64,000 bases of DNA from CAYVVD01 sp964454975 (GCA_964454975.1 CAYVVD010000008.1:62001-126000); one strand, 5' to 3'; shown: positions 45,668 through 54,134, counted from the first letter of the stretch. Notes: generated by a model from the letters alone, not told the origin. Numbers and translations: made by a program.

Positions 45668-46540
45668 ATGAAAGAACAAAATTTTCTCATATTGATCCTC
45701 GCGTTTGTAATTTTAACTTTTCCCATCGTTGCCCAAGACCTGATGGATGAACTGGACGCGGAAGTAGGCGAGCAAACAGAATATGCAGCTTATACATTTA
45801 AGTCTACACGTATTTTGAATGGCCACTCCATTGAGAGGATGCAAGAAAGCCAGCTCGATTTCAGAATTAACCATCGATTTGGTGAGTTGAATTCAGGATT
45901 CGAAGAGCTTTGGGGACTTGATAATGCCCTGATAAGTTTCAGCCTTGAGTATGGTATTACTGATTGGGTAATGGTCGGCCTTCGCCGAAGTACTTCTCAG
46001 AAAACCTATGATGGATTTACCAAATTCACATTAATACGCCAGTCAACAGGAGCAGTTACAATGCCTGTTGCGATTTCCTATCTAACTGGAGTATCACTTC
46101 CATCAATCGAATATAATGATCCTACAAGAGAAGATCTGCTGAAGCACAGACTGTCTTTTACTCACCAGATTTTAGTAGCACGAAAATTTAACGAAGAATT
46201 TTCGTTGCAGTTTACTCCTTCATACGTTCACCATAATCAGGTTGACGAGGGATGGAGCAACGATGTTTATGCGCTTGGTATCGGTGGCAGATATAAATTC
46301 TCACGGAGGGTTGCCTTTATGTTTGAATACTTTTATTCGAGCGAAACAAGCAAACATGAAGAATTATATAATCCGTTATCGTTAGGGTTTGATATAGAAA
46401 CCGGTGGCCATGTATTCCAATTGTTTATTTGTAATTCAAAATCAATGGTTGAGAGCGAAGTTGTTGGAGGTACATTTAGCGATTGGGGTAAAGGGGAAGT
46501 GTTTTTCGGATTTAATATCAGCCGGGTTTTTGCCCTGTAA
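45668..46540 (+). CDS. DUF5777-type outer-membrane beta-barrel protein
   Basis: The 290-residue protein has a Sec signal (ILTFPIVAQD) and repeated amphipathic strands ending in aromatic residues, closing with FFGFNISRVFAL, a typical barrel C-terminus. It resembles DUF5777 proteins of Bacteroidota, found with cytochromes and YceI genes. Start set at ATG 45668; the frame extends upstream but overlaps the cytochrome gene. A channel or docking barrel for the surface electron chain is possible (inference). Confidence 0.72.
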   Translation: MKEQNFLILILAFVILTFPIVAQDLMDELDAEVGEQTEYAAYTFKSTRILNGHSIERMQESQLDFRINHRFGELNSGFEELWGLDNALISFSLEYGITDWVMVGLRRSTSQKTYDGFTKFTLIRQSTGAVTMPVAISYLTGVSLPSIEYNDPTREDLLKHRLSFTHQILVARKFNEEFSLQFTPSYVHHNQVDEGWSNDVYALGIGGRYKFSRRVAFMFEYFYSSETSKHEELYNPLSLGFDIETGGHVFQLFICNSKSMVESEVVGGTFSDWGKGEVFFGFNISRVFAL

Positions 46541-46585
46541 TAGTCAAAGCAACATTATTTATTAATATTAATTTTAGGTTTAATC

Positions 46586-47137
46586 ATGATGAAAATAGTA
46601 ATTACGGTAGTTCTAATGTTTTTTGGTTTGAACGCTGTTCATGCTCAGAAGTACATTACTAAAACTGGTGAAATTGAAATCTTTTCGGAAACATCCTTAT
46701 TCACTATTGAGGCTGTTAATAATAGCGTGGCAAGTATACTAAATACTGATAATGGTGAGATAGTTGTTTCCACGCTTGTCAGATCATTTGATTTCGAAGA
46801 GGCACTTGTCGAAGAGCATTTTAATGAAAACTACATGGAGTCTCACAAATATCCTAAAGCTTCCTTCAAAGGAATTATTTCTGATTGGAATAAAGTGGAT
46901 ATTTCGAAAGACGGCACCTATAATTTGACTGTTAAAGGGGACTTAACTCTTCATGGAACCACAGTTAAATTATCGGAACCGGTAAAAATTGCAATAAAAA
47001 AGGATAAAATAATTGGAAACACAACTTTTATCGTTTCGCTCAAAGCTCATGGAATACAAGTGGAAGAAAGTTACAAGGACAGGATTAAAGATGAAGTTGA
47101 ACTGAAAGTCCATTTTGAATATAGTCCTCATAAATAG
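46586..47137 (+). CDS. YceI-family periplasmic protein
   Basis: The 183-residue protein has a Sec signal (FGLNAVHAQKY) and the YceI lipocalin-like fold: TGEIEIFSETSLFTIEA, FDFEEALVEEHFNENYM, KYPKASFKG and LTVKGDLTLHGTT. YceI proteins bind long isoprenoids such as quinones. DUF5777, cytochrome and YceI genes often stand together in Bacteroidota; here they are in the molybdoenzyme operon, so a quinone or prenyl lipid carrier role is plausible. Confidence 0.87.
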   Translation: MMKIVITVVLMFFGLNAVHAQKYITKTGEIEIFSETSLFTIEAVNNSVASILNTDNGEIVVSTLVRSFDFEEALVEEHFNENYMESHKYPKASFKGIISDWNKVDISKDGTYNLTVKGDLTLHGTTVKLSEPVKIAIKKDKIIGNTTFIVSLKAHGIQVEESYKDRIKDEVELKVHFEYSPHK

Positions 47138-47170
47138 TCAAATTTTTGAACAAACTATAAAAAAGATCAA

Positions 47171-47602
47171 ATGAAAAAACTGCTTAAAATATTCCTAATA
47201 GTACTGGCTGTTGGTATCTTAGCCGGTGTGGCAGGGGTTTATTACGTATTCAATAAACCGGAAAGAAACATCGCTAAAGAGGAATCAGCATTGGTCACAA
47301 GTGCTGAAGAACTCTACCAATTGTTCAGTAATGACGAAACGAAGGTTTATGGAGAATACGGTAATAAAATACTTGAGGTAGAAGGCGAAATCGTTGAAGC
47401 AAACAATGCAGGCGGTGCTGTAACAATTGTTTTGAACGACCCGATGGAGGGGGTTACTTGTACGTTTGATAGTTTGTATTCTGCAAATAATCCGGATAAA
47501 ATTGAGCAATTGGTTGTGGGAAAAACAGTAAGGGTAAAAGGGAAGTGTGACGGTTTCGATATGATACTGGGTGTTGTCCTTACCAAGTGCCTTATTCTTT
47601 AG
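47171..47602 (+). CDS. OB-fold (tRNA_anti-like) membrane-anchored protein
   Basis: The 143-residue product has one N-terminal membrane helix (about residues 7-28) and an OB-fold of the tRNA_anti-like type (LEVEGEIVEANNAGGAVTIVL, GKTVRVKGKCDGFDMILG). This small family accompanies YceI and DUF5777 genes in Bacteroidota. The role is unknown; two Cys residues could bind metal or heme. A 105-nt gap to the molybdoenzyme gene follows without an obvious second promoter. Confidence 0.68.
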   Translation: MKKLLKIFLIVLAVGILAGVAGVYYVFNKPERNIAKEESALVTSAEELYQLFSNDETKVYGEYGNKILEVEGEIVEANNAGGAVTIVLNDPMEGVTCTFDSLYSANNPDKIEQLVVGKTVRVKGKCDGFDMILGVVLTKCLIL

Positions 47603-47707
47603 ATATGGTTTATTGCGAGTAATTGAGACACCTATGGACATCGAATAATTATAATTTCATTTTTGATCTTAAAGCAGACTTTTTTTGAAAAAATTAATGT
47701 AATCAAT

Positions 47708-50224
47708 ATGAAAATTCAAAGAAGAGATTTTATAAAAACATTAGCCATAGGTGGCTCCGGATTCTTATTCTTTCGACCTTCTCTGGAAGTATTTGCCGAT
47801 TTTGACAATACTGCCAAGCCCATGGGCATTGAGGATGGGGAGTGGATCCCGTCAACTTGTCAGGGCTGCACTACCTGGTGTTCGGTTGAAATTTTCGTAA
47901 AAAATAAAAGAGTAATAAAAGTTCGTGGGAACCAATATTCAAGTGTAAATCCCGGTTATGTATGTCCGCGTGGACATTTGATTCCTCAAATATTATATGA
48001 TCCGGACAGGTTAAAAACACCACTAAAAAGGACAAATCCTGTAAAAAGCCGACACGCAAACCCAAAATTCATCCCTATTACCTGGGATGAAGCACTTGAT
48101 GAAATCGCAGACCAGTTAATAGCACTAAGAAATAATGGGGAATCGCACAAATTCGGCGTTTTCAGGGGCAGGTACAGTTACTCGCGGGATATAATTTACA
48201 CTGCAATACCAAAAATTGTTGGTTCTCCTAACAGTATCGCACATAGTTCGAGCTGTGCTGAGGTCGAAAAATCCGGGGCATTCTTCACCGAAGGTTTTTG
48301 GGATTACCGGGATTATGATTTGGCCAATACCAAATGCTGTGTGCTCTGGGGAGTGGATCCAACCCGGTCTAACCGACAAGTGCCCGGGGTTATGAATAGA
48401 TTTCCCGACTTATTGGAACAGGCAAGCGTGATTACTATTGACCCGGTGCTCACAACGGCGGCATCAAAATCAAAATACTGGCTGCCTGTAAAACCCGGGT
48501 ATGATGGTGCACTGGCTTCTGCTATTGCTCACGAAATTATGGTGGACGGATCATGGAATAAGGAATTTGTGGGTGATTTTACGGATGGAACCAACCGTTT
48601 TGTTACCGGTGAGGAAGTGAACGAAAGTTTGTTTCAGGAGAATTATAGCAATGGCCTGGTTAAATGGTGGAACCTGGAGCTAAAAGATAAACCTGCTTCC
48701 TGGGCAGCATCTGTTTGTGGCATTTCGGCTTCGCTGATAAAAAACGTAGCCATGGAAATGGCAAAAGCAGCCCCTAATGTTATTGTTTGGATGGGGCCAG
48801 GCCCCGTTATGTCGCCTAAAGGAACATACACCGCTATGGCTATTCATTGCCTCAATGGTTTGCTGGGTTCGGCTGATAACGAAGGAGGTTCCATTCGGCA
48901 CGTCAAACAAAAAGTAAATGGTATACCAGATTATTCGGATTACCAGGATGATATTGCCAAAGCAGGGGCTTCGTACCAAAAAATCGACCAGAGCGGATAT
49001 CTTGACCTTCCAGCACTAAATAATGGAATATCTGGAGGCGGGGTGGTCACAAACAACGTGCCGGATGCCATGCTTGCAAAAGACCCTTACGAAATGAAAG
49101 CCGTAATTGGTTACTGGAACAATTTTAATTTTTCCGGTACAGGTACCAGACGATGGGACGAAGCCATGGCTAAACTTCCCTTCTTTGCACACATCACTAC
49201 GCATGCCTCAGAAATGACACGCTTTGCAGACATCGTGTTGCCTGCTGCTTGTCATGCCGGTGAAAAATGGTCGTACCTGAAAAATTTTGGCAATACGTAT
49301 TCAAGTATTTCTATCCAGCAACCTCTTGTTGAGCGAATGTTTGATGTATATGCCGATGAAAATGAAATTTGCTGGAAGCTGGCTGTAAAACTCAAAGAAA
49401 AAGGCTTCTCAAATTTATATGATTATTACTACAACGAATTTAAAGATCCTGAAACGGGCGCAAACCCAACCAACGAACATGAATTTGCCCTGTATGCCAC
49501 AAAATACATGACTAAACCTTCATGGGATTTACTTCAAGGCGGATGGGATGAATTTAAGGAAAAAGGAGTGAAAAACTTCGGGCCTTATGAATTCCGCTCA
49601 AAATGGGAAGACTTTGGAACTGTCTCAGGGAAGTTTGAATTTTATTCTGAAACATTGAAAAAGGCACTGGAAGGCCATGCTGATAGACATTCAGTAACAG
49701 TAGATGAAGTTTTAGAAGCATGCAAATACGATGCCCGGGGCGAGTTGGCTTTCGTACCGCATTTTGAAGCACCCAGCCGTTGGGGCAATACCTCAGATTA
49801 TCCGCTTGATTTTATAGATGCTAAATCCCGCTTAAACAGAGAAGGAAGAAGTCAGAACAGCCCCTGGTACTATAGTTTTAAACGTTGTGATCCGGGGGAT
49901 GAAAATCAAGAGGATCTCATCAAAATCAATCCGCTTGATGCTGAAAAATATGGTATAAAAGATGGGGATATGGTCAAACTTATTACCGTGGAAGGGTTCA
50001 TGGTTGGAAAAGTAAAATTGTGGGAAGGAATAAGACCCGGGACAGTGGCTAAAAACTACGGTATGGGTCACAGCGCTTACGGAAAATTTGCCTCCGAAAA
50101 TTTTGAACTCGGCCTGGCCCGGGGCTCAAACAATAACGATTTCCTGCCGGCAGATTACGATAGGATATCGGGAAGTACAGCGAGAAACGGAGGTTTTACG
50201 GGAGTTAGAATTGAAAAAATTTAG
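47708..50224 (+). CDS. Tat-exported molybdopterin oxidoreductase, ArrA-like (candidate respiratory arsenate reductase)
   Basis: Start at ATG 47708, which places the twin-arginine signal at the very N-terminus (RRDFIKTLAIGGSGF). The 838-residue protein has the N-terminal cluster CQGCTTWC with a fourth Cys in GYVCPRG. The catalytic region is VFRGRYSY, AHSSSCAEVEKSGAF and EGFWDYRDYD. Relative to the presumed Mo-ligand Cys (in SSSC), Arg and Tyr stand at -28 and -27, His/Ser at -4/-3, Lys at +5 and Tyr at +17. This equals the ArrA active site as I remember it (R165, Y166, H189, S190, C193, K198, Y210). RGRY is Arr-like, but Arx, thiosulfate or tetrathionate reductase cannot be excluded. Confidence 0.8.
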   Translation: MKIQRRDFIKTLAIGGSGFLFFRPSLEVFADFDNTAKPMGIEDGEWIPSTCQGCTTWCSVEIFVKNKRVIKVRGNQYSSVNPGYVCPRGHLIPQILYDPDRLKTPLKRTNPVKSRHANPKFIPITWDEALDEIADQLIALRNNGESHKFGVFRGRYSYSRDIIYTAIPKIVGSPNSIAHSSSCAEVEKSGAFFTEGFWDYRDYDLANTKCCVLWGVDPTRSNRQVPGVMNRFPDLLEQASVITIDPVLTTAASKSKYWLPVKPGYDGALASAIAHEIMVDGSWNKEFVGDFTDGTNRFVTGEEVNESLFQENYSNGLVKWWNLELKDKPASWAASVCGISASLIKNVAMEMAKAAPNVIVWMGPGPVMSPKGTYTAMAIHCLNGLLGSADNEGGSIRHVKQKVNGIPDYSDYQDDIAKAGASYQKIDQSGYLDLPALNNGISGGGVVTNNVPDAMLAKDPYEMKAVIGYWNNFNFSGTGTRRWDEAMAKLPFFAHITTHASEMTRFADIVLPAACHAGEKWSYLKNFGNTYSSISIQQPLVERMFDVYADENEICWKLAVKLKEKGFSNLYDYYYNEFKDPETGANPTNEHEFALYATKYMTKPSWDLLQGGWDEFKEKGVKNFGPYEFRSKWEDFGTVSGKFEFYSETLKKALEGHADRHSVTVDEVLEACKYDARGELAFVPHFEAPSRWGNTSDYPLDFIDAKSRLNREGRSQNSPWYYSFKRCDPGDENQEDLIKINPLDAEKYGIKDGDMVKLITVEGFMVGKVKLWEGIRPGTVAKNYGMGHSAYGKFASENFELGLARGSNNNDFLPADYDRISGSTARNGGFTGVRIEKI

Positions 50225-50235
50225 GGTTTAGAATT

Positions 50236-51309
50236 ATGGCGCAAAAAGCGATGGTTATAAATTTACACAACTGCGTTGGTTGTGGTGCTTGCGGAATTGG
50301 ATGCAAGGTAGAAAATAATACCCAAATAAGCAATGATAAAACAACTTTTAATTGGGCTGATTTCCATGTGATGAACAAGGGTACTTTTCCCGATATAAAA
50401 TACACTAATTATCCGGTACTTTGTAACCACTGTTCAGATGCACCTTGTGTTGATGCTTGCCCTTTGGAAGAAAAAGCCATTTTTAAGACCGCGGATGGTT
50501 TAACTATGACCAATGAAGAGAGATGCATTGGATGTCAATCATGCATAGTAGCATGTCCGTACAGTTCAAGAGATGTTAAGAATGATGATGTTCAATATTC
50601 CATTATAAGCTTTAATGAACCCGATGAAAAAACACATGATTATTGGGGATCATCAATCCCTTTCATCAAAAATGGTTCATCTAATCCGAAAGAAGTGGCT
50701 CAACTGACACAGAATAAGCCTCCTTATGCAAACGATTATGAACATGAGGATTACAATGCTATAAGAAAATCGGGTGTAATAGAGAAATGTATATTTTGCG
50801 AACATCGCACCAGGAAAGGTGAACTACCGTATTGTGTGGTTGTATGCCCTTGCAATGCAAGGATTTTTGGTGATATAGATGATCCGGAAAGTGAAGTTAG
50901 TAAATTGCTGGCAAAGTATGAAGCCAAAACCTTTAAAAATAACAAAGGTGAGTTCCTTGCGAAGAACGAAAAAGGTACTCAGCCAAATGTTTACTACATA
51001 CGCGATAAGGAAAACGTAGCAACCAGTATTGTTGAAGAAAAACACATAGAAACGCAGTTTAAAGTGTATCCAAATCCTGCAAGTACGAACTTGAATATTG
51101 AAGTTTTTCTTGAAACTAGTGATTTCATTTCAATTGATCTATATGATATTTCTGGAAGGGTTGCCTTGAATATTGTAAATAACGAGTTTACCCCTGCAGG
51201 AAACATTAAATACAATGCGTCGCTTAATAATCTGCAATCAGGTACTTATATTTGCAGAGTACAAGTTAAAAATGTTTCTCAGGCGCAGACTGTAATTGTT
51301 ACTCGATAA
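50236..51309 (+). CDS. Four-cluster ferredoxin subunit (ArrB/PsrB-like) fused to a T9SS sorting domain
   Basis: The 357-residue protein has four [4Fe-4S] groups in residues 1-235: CVGCGACGIGC, CNHCSDAPCVDACP, CIGCQSCIVACPY and CIFCEHRT with CVVVCPCNARIFG. It is a typical electron-transfer partner of CISM molybdoenzymes such as ArrA. After a linker, residues about 273-357 form a T9SS type A sorting domain: FKVYPNPASTN, ISIDLYDISGRV, LNNLQSGTYICRV, AQTVIVTR. There is no signal peptide, so it must be co-exported with the Tat subunit and then directed through T9SS. I know of no described case of such a fusion. Confidence 0.88.
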   Translation: MAQKAMVINLHNCVGCGACGIGCKVENNTQISNDKTTFNWADFHVMNKGTFPDIKYTNYPVLCNHCSDAPCVDACPLEEKAIFKTADGLTMTNEERCIGCQSCIVACPYSSRDVKNDDVQYSIISFNEPDEKTHDYWGSSIPFIKNGSSNPKEVAQLTQNKPPYANDYEHEDYNAIRKSGVIEKCIFCEHRTRKGELPYCVVVCPCNARIFGDIDDPESEVSKLLAKYEAKTFKNNKGEFLAKNEKGTQPNVYYIRDKENVATSIVEEKHIETQFKVYPNPASTNLNIEVFLETSDFISIDLYDISGRVALNIVNNEFTPAGNIKYNASLNNLQSGTYICRVQVKNVSQAQTVIVTR

Positions 51310-51314
51310 ACGTC

Positions 51315-51974
51315 ATGGTTATGAAAAAACCGGAAATTGAAGCTCAAATATTTAACCTTTATGCTGCATTATTTTGTGAACCTCAACAGGAACGTGATGA
51401 TAATCTGCTAATATTGGAGACTCTTGAATCTTTGCAATGTGAATTAAGTATGCGGTTCAGGGAGTTTACTAGCCTTAAAGAAACGTTTTTACAATTCGAT
51501 CTCCAAAGTTTATTGATTGATTACACACGCATATTCATCGGGCCTTTTCACGTTGTAGCTTATCCATATAGTTCGACATACTTTTCTGAAGGGGTTAATA
51601 CACTTTACAATGAAACCACAGCATGGGTAGAGCAATTCTATAGAACCTGTGGTTTATCTTTTCAAAACACTGTGAAAGATATGCCTGATCATATTGCCGT
51701 AGAATTGGAATTTCTGTATACGATTAAGTACAATACAAACAATTTATTAAGAGAAGGGAATAAAGAACGTGGTGAGCTCTTGAGAAGAAAGTATTCTGAA
51801 TTTATTAACAGTCATTTTGGCATCTGGGCGCCCAGGTTATGTGACATGGTGGTAAGTGGAGCAAATGACACATATTATGCAGAGCTTTGCAGATGGCTTA
51901 ATGGTTTTATCAGGTATTATTTAATGCCAACGATCAATACTTCGAAAACCATTGATGGATCTTGTGTTGGCTAG
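51315..51974 (+). CDS. TorD-like chaperone for the molybdoenzyme
   Basis: The 219-residue all-helical protein has the TorD/DmsD signature YTRIFIGPFHVVAYPYSS (the family Y/F-x-x-x-F-x-G-P pattern), EGVNTLYNETTAWVEQ, MPDHIAVELEFLY and FGIWAPRLCDMV. These chaperones bind the Tat signal and load molybdopterin before export. Starting 5 nt after the iron-sulfur gene, it is the third gene of the arr-like set and should serve the Tat-exported subunit. An ATG two codons inside (51321) is an alternative start. Confidence 0.85.
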   Translation: MVMKKPEIEAQIFNLYAALFCEPQQERDDNLLILETLESLQCELSMRFREFTSLKETFLQFDLQSLLIDYTRIFIGPFHVVAYPYSSTYFSEGVNTLYNETTAWVEQFYRTCGLSFQNTVKDMPDHIAVELEFLYTIKYNTNNLLREGNKERGELLRRKYSEFINSHFGIWAPRLCDMVVSGANDTYYAELCRWLNGFIRYYLMPTINTSKTIDGSCVG

Positions 51975-52023
51975 AGCGAAGATTTTTCTTTGTTATTAGT
52001 TGAAAAGTGAGTTAATTAGAAAA

Positions 52024-52132
52024 GCTCCGAGCTGCCTTGCCTTTTTAGAGTAATGCAGCCTATGGGACAGGCTGGAAACAGCTTGTCCTCCCGATTCCCG
52101 CTTATGATAGTCGGGATGAATTGGAAAGGAGC
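52024..52132 (+). promoter_or_regulatory. Multi-stem structured leader before the TSUP-Moco operon (riboswitch candidate)
   Basis: A closing stem GCTCC/GGAGC (52024-52028 with 52128-52132) encloses three further hairpins: GCTGC/GCAGC (52031-52035 with 52055-52059), a 10-bp stem with GAAA tetraloop (52065-52074 with 52079-52088), and TCCCGA/TCGGGA (52089-52094 with 52111-52116). TTGGAAAGGAGC followed by ATATTTTTT ends the element. The layout recalls the molybdenum cofactor riboswitch, in which a long hairpin is followed by CTCCCG and GGAAAGG, and the downstream genes make Moco. I cannot score this against the family model. Confidence 0.4.
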
Positions 52133-52191
52133 AGATATTTTTTATATAAAAGTGCTTCATTTGTTTTTAACAAGTGTTGATGCTATATATT

Positions 52192-52232
52192 ATTGTGCCA
52201 CTCGGCCTGAATATATTCATTAGTGGCACAAT
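52192..52232. promoter_or_regulatory. Perfect 11-bp inverted repeat upstream of the TSUP gene
   Basis: ATTGTGCCACT (52192-52202) and AGTGGCACAAT (52222-52232) are exact complements around 19 nt, whose middle is itself a palindrome, TGAATATATTCA (52208-52219). CTCGG inside (52201-52205) also matches CCGAG (52235-52239), so two foldings exclude each other. It lies 70 bp before the TSUP start and may be an operator, or part of an attenuator acting with the leader at 52024-52132. The rest of the 328-bp gap (51975-52302) has no gene. Confidence 0.5.
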
Positions 52233-52302
52233 TACCGAGCGGGCAATGTCCGTTAATGTATAAATATCTGTCTTCTTTAATGTTACAATAAAAAATTGAA
52301 AG

Positions 52303-53031
52303 ATGACAGATATTTTATTTTTAGCCGGAATATTCATTATTGCCATCCTCTATTCTTCGGTAGGGCATGGGGGTGCCAGTGGTTACCTTGCATTTATGGC
52401 CTTACTGTCCTTTAGTCCTGACATTATGCGGCCAGCAGCACTGATACTTAATATTTTAGTATCAGCAATTGCTTTATTCTTGTATGCGAAAAACACACAT
52501 TTTAAGTTTAAACTTTTTTGGCCATTTGCCCTGACTGCTATGCCCATGGCTTTTATGGGTGGCTTAATCTCAATAAATCAGGGGCCATATAAATTTATAC
52601 TTGGTTTTTTCTTGCTCTTTGCCTCCGTAAGAATGATTTATAAATTCAAAACAAAAAGCATTAACCAAAAAAAATTAAACGTGCCAATAGCTTTATTTCT
52701 AGGGGCATGCCTTGGGTTTTTCAGCGGTATGATTGGCATTGGCGGAGGAATAATATTAAGCCCTGTAATCCTTTTGTTACATTGGGCCGACGCAAAAAAA
52801 ACAGCAGCTGTTTCAGCAGCGTTTATACTTGCTAATTCCATGGCAGGGCTAACCGGTTTCCTTGTCAGGAATTCAATGCCCGATATGGAAATAGCCTATG
52901 TGATACTGGCCGGTGTTGTCGGAGGTTTTGTTGGTTCTTATTTAGGCAGTTTCCGGATAAAAGAACTGTACTTGCGTTATTCACTTGCCGTGGTTCTGGT
53001 ATTTGCAGGCATAAAACTGATGTTGTTATGA
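52303..53031 (+). CDS. TSUP-family membrane transporter (TauE/SafE type)
   Basis: The 242-residue protein has about eight helices in two repeats, each with a TSUP signature: SSVGHGGASGYLAFMAL and GMIGIGGGIILSPVILL. TSUP proteins carry sulfite, sulfonates or other anions. It is the first gene of the Moco operon and overlaps the mobA-mobB gene by ATGA. It may take up molybdate, sulfate or another oxyanion for cofactor synthesis, but the substrate is only inferred. Confidence 0.83.
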   Translation: MTDILFLAGIFIIAILYSSVGHGGASGYLAFMALLSFSPDIMRPAALILNILVSAIALFLYAKNTHFKFKLFWPFALTAMPMAFMGGLISINQGPYKFILGFFLLFASVRMIYKFKTKSINQKKLNVPIALFLGACLGFFSGMIGIGGGIILSPVILLLHWADAKKTAAVSAAFILANSMAGLTGFLVRNSMPDMEIAYVILAGVVGGFVGSYLGSFRIKELYLRYSLAVVLVFAGIKLMLL

Positions 53032-54134
53032 GTAAAATTTCGGGCATACTGTTGGCTGGAGGAAGAAGTACTCGTATGGGCACGGACAAAGCCTTTATCC
53101 GGTTTCTTGGAAAAAAACTAATAGAACACAACCTGAGTTTACTGAATGCATTGTGCCAGGAAGTGCTGATAAGTGCGAACCAGACTGTTTATGAAAGATT
53201 CGGCATACCGGTAATAAATGATAAATTTGAAGATGCAGGGCCTATTGGCGGTATACATGCCTGCCTGGAGAAAGCATCGTTTCAGTACAGCCTCATCTTA
53301 TCCTGCGATTTACCTTTTTTGAACCAAAGTTTGCTGTATGGTTTGCTAATCCATATTCACGAGGGGTATGATATAATTGCGTATCAATATAATAATCTGG
53401 TTGAACCGCTTTTTGCCTGTTACTCAAAAAATGTAATACCTAAAATCGAAGAAAACATAGAACAAAAAGATTTTAAACTACAGAACCTATTTAAACAACT
53501 CAGGGTTAAGCTGCTTCCATTACACAACAAGCTGTTTTCGGCGAACCTGAATTCTGTTTCCGACATGCGTGCTTTTCAAAACCAGTTTCGCTGGAAGTTG
53601 CCCAATATGATAATAGTTTCCGGTGACGGTAGAAATGTGGGCAAAACCTTTTTTACCTGCTCGGCAATAAAACACTTTTCAAGACAACAGCAGGTTTTGG
53701 CCGTGAAAACATCCTCGCATTTTCATGAGACTTTCCGTAAAGAGCAAGTAATTAATGAAGGCGCTGATTATAAAATCATACAAGAAACCAGCATAAATCA
53801 AAAAGACAGTTCACGAATGCTTCAAGCCGGGGCGCATGAATCCTTTTTCATAATGGCTGACAAAAACGGCCTGTCCGAGTCATTTGAACAACTGGTACCA
53901 TTGTTTAAAGATAAAATTATCATAGCCGAATCGGGCGGTTTATGTGATTTTGTCCTTCCCGGTTTCTTTTTCTTTATAAAACCGGATAAACTGCTAATTC
54001 AAAAGAAAAGTTATTTAAAATACCAGCCCATTATGGTTAACAACAGTTCAAAAGGTTTTGATTTCAATGTAGAAACCCTTGATTTTAGGGATAATCATGT
54101 AATAATTAAAGAGTTGCACAATGGAAGCATTTGA
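53028..54134 (+). CDS. Fused MobA-MobB, molybdenum cofactor guanylyltransferase and GTP-binding adaptor
   Basis: The 368-residue product has a MobA part (residues 1-190; GILLAGGRSTRMGTDKA, LILSCDLPFL) that joins GMP to molybdopterin. A second domain from about residue 198 begins with the MobB P-loop SGDGRNVGKTFFT. MobA and MobB are separate proteins in E. coli. The fusion suggests the enzyme uses the bis-MGD cofactor, which matches the Mo-Cys enzyme at 47708. The gene overlaps moeA by 14 nt. Confidence 0.88.
   Translation: MSKISGILLAGGRSTRMGTDKAFIRFLGKKLIEHNLSLLNALCQEVLISANQTVYERFGIPVINDKFEDAGPIGGIHACLEKASFQYSLILSCDLPFLNQSLLYGLLIHIHEGYDIIAYQYNNLVEPLFACYSKNVIPKIEENIEQKDFKLQNLFKQLRVKLLPLHNKLFSANLNSVSDMRAFQNQFRWKLPNMIIVSGDGRNVGKTFFTCSAIKHFSRQQQVLAVKTSSHFHETFRKEQVINEGADYKIIQETSINQKDSSRMLQAGAHESFFIMADKNGLSESFEQLVPLFKDKIIIAESGGLCDFVLPGFFFFIKPDKLLIQKKSYLKYQPIMVNNSSKGFDFNVETLDFRDNHVIIKELHNGSI

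Noticed and set aside
47708..50224. Formate dehydrogenase or periplasmic nitrate reductase
   Set aside because: There is no selenocysteine/formate motif or Nap-type motif; the RGRY, Cys, Lys and Tyr pattern fits the Arr/Arx/Psr side of the family.
52192..52232. Sigma-54 promoter in the TGGCAC of the inverted repeat
   Set aside because: TGGCAC is present, but the base pair ten positions later is not GC, on either strand.
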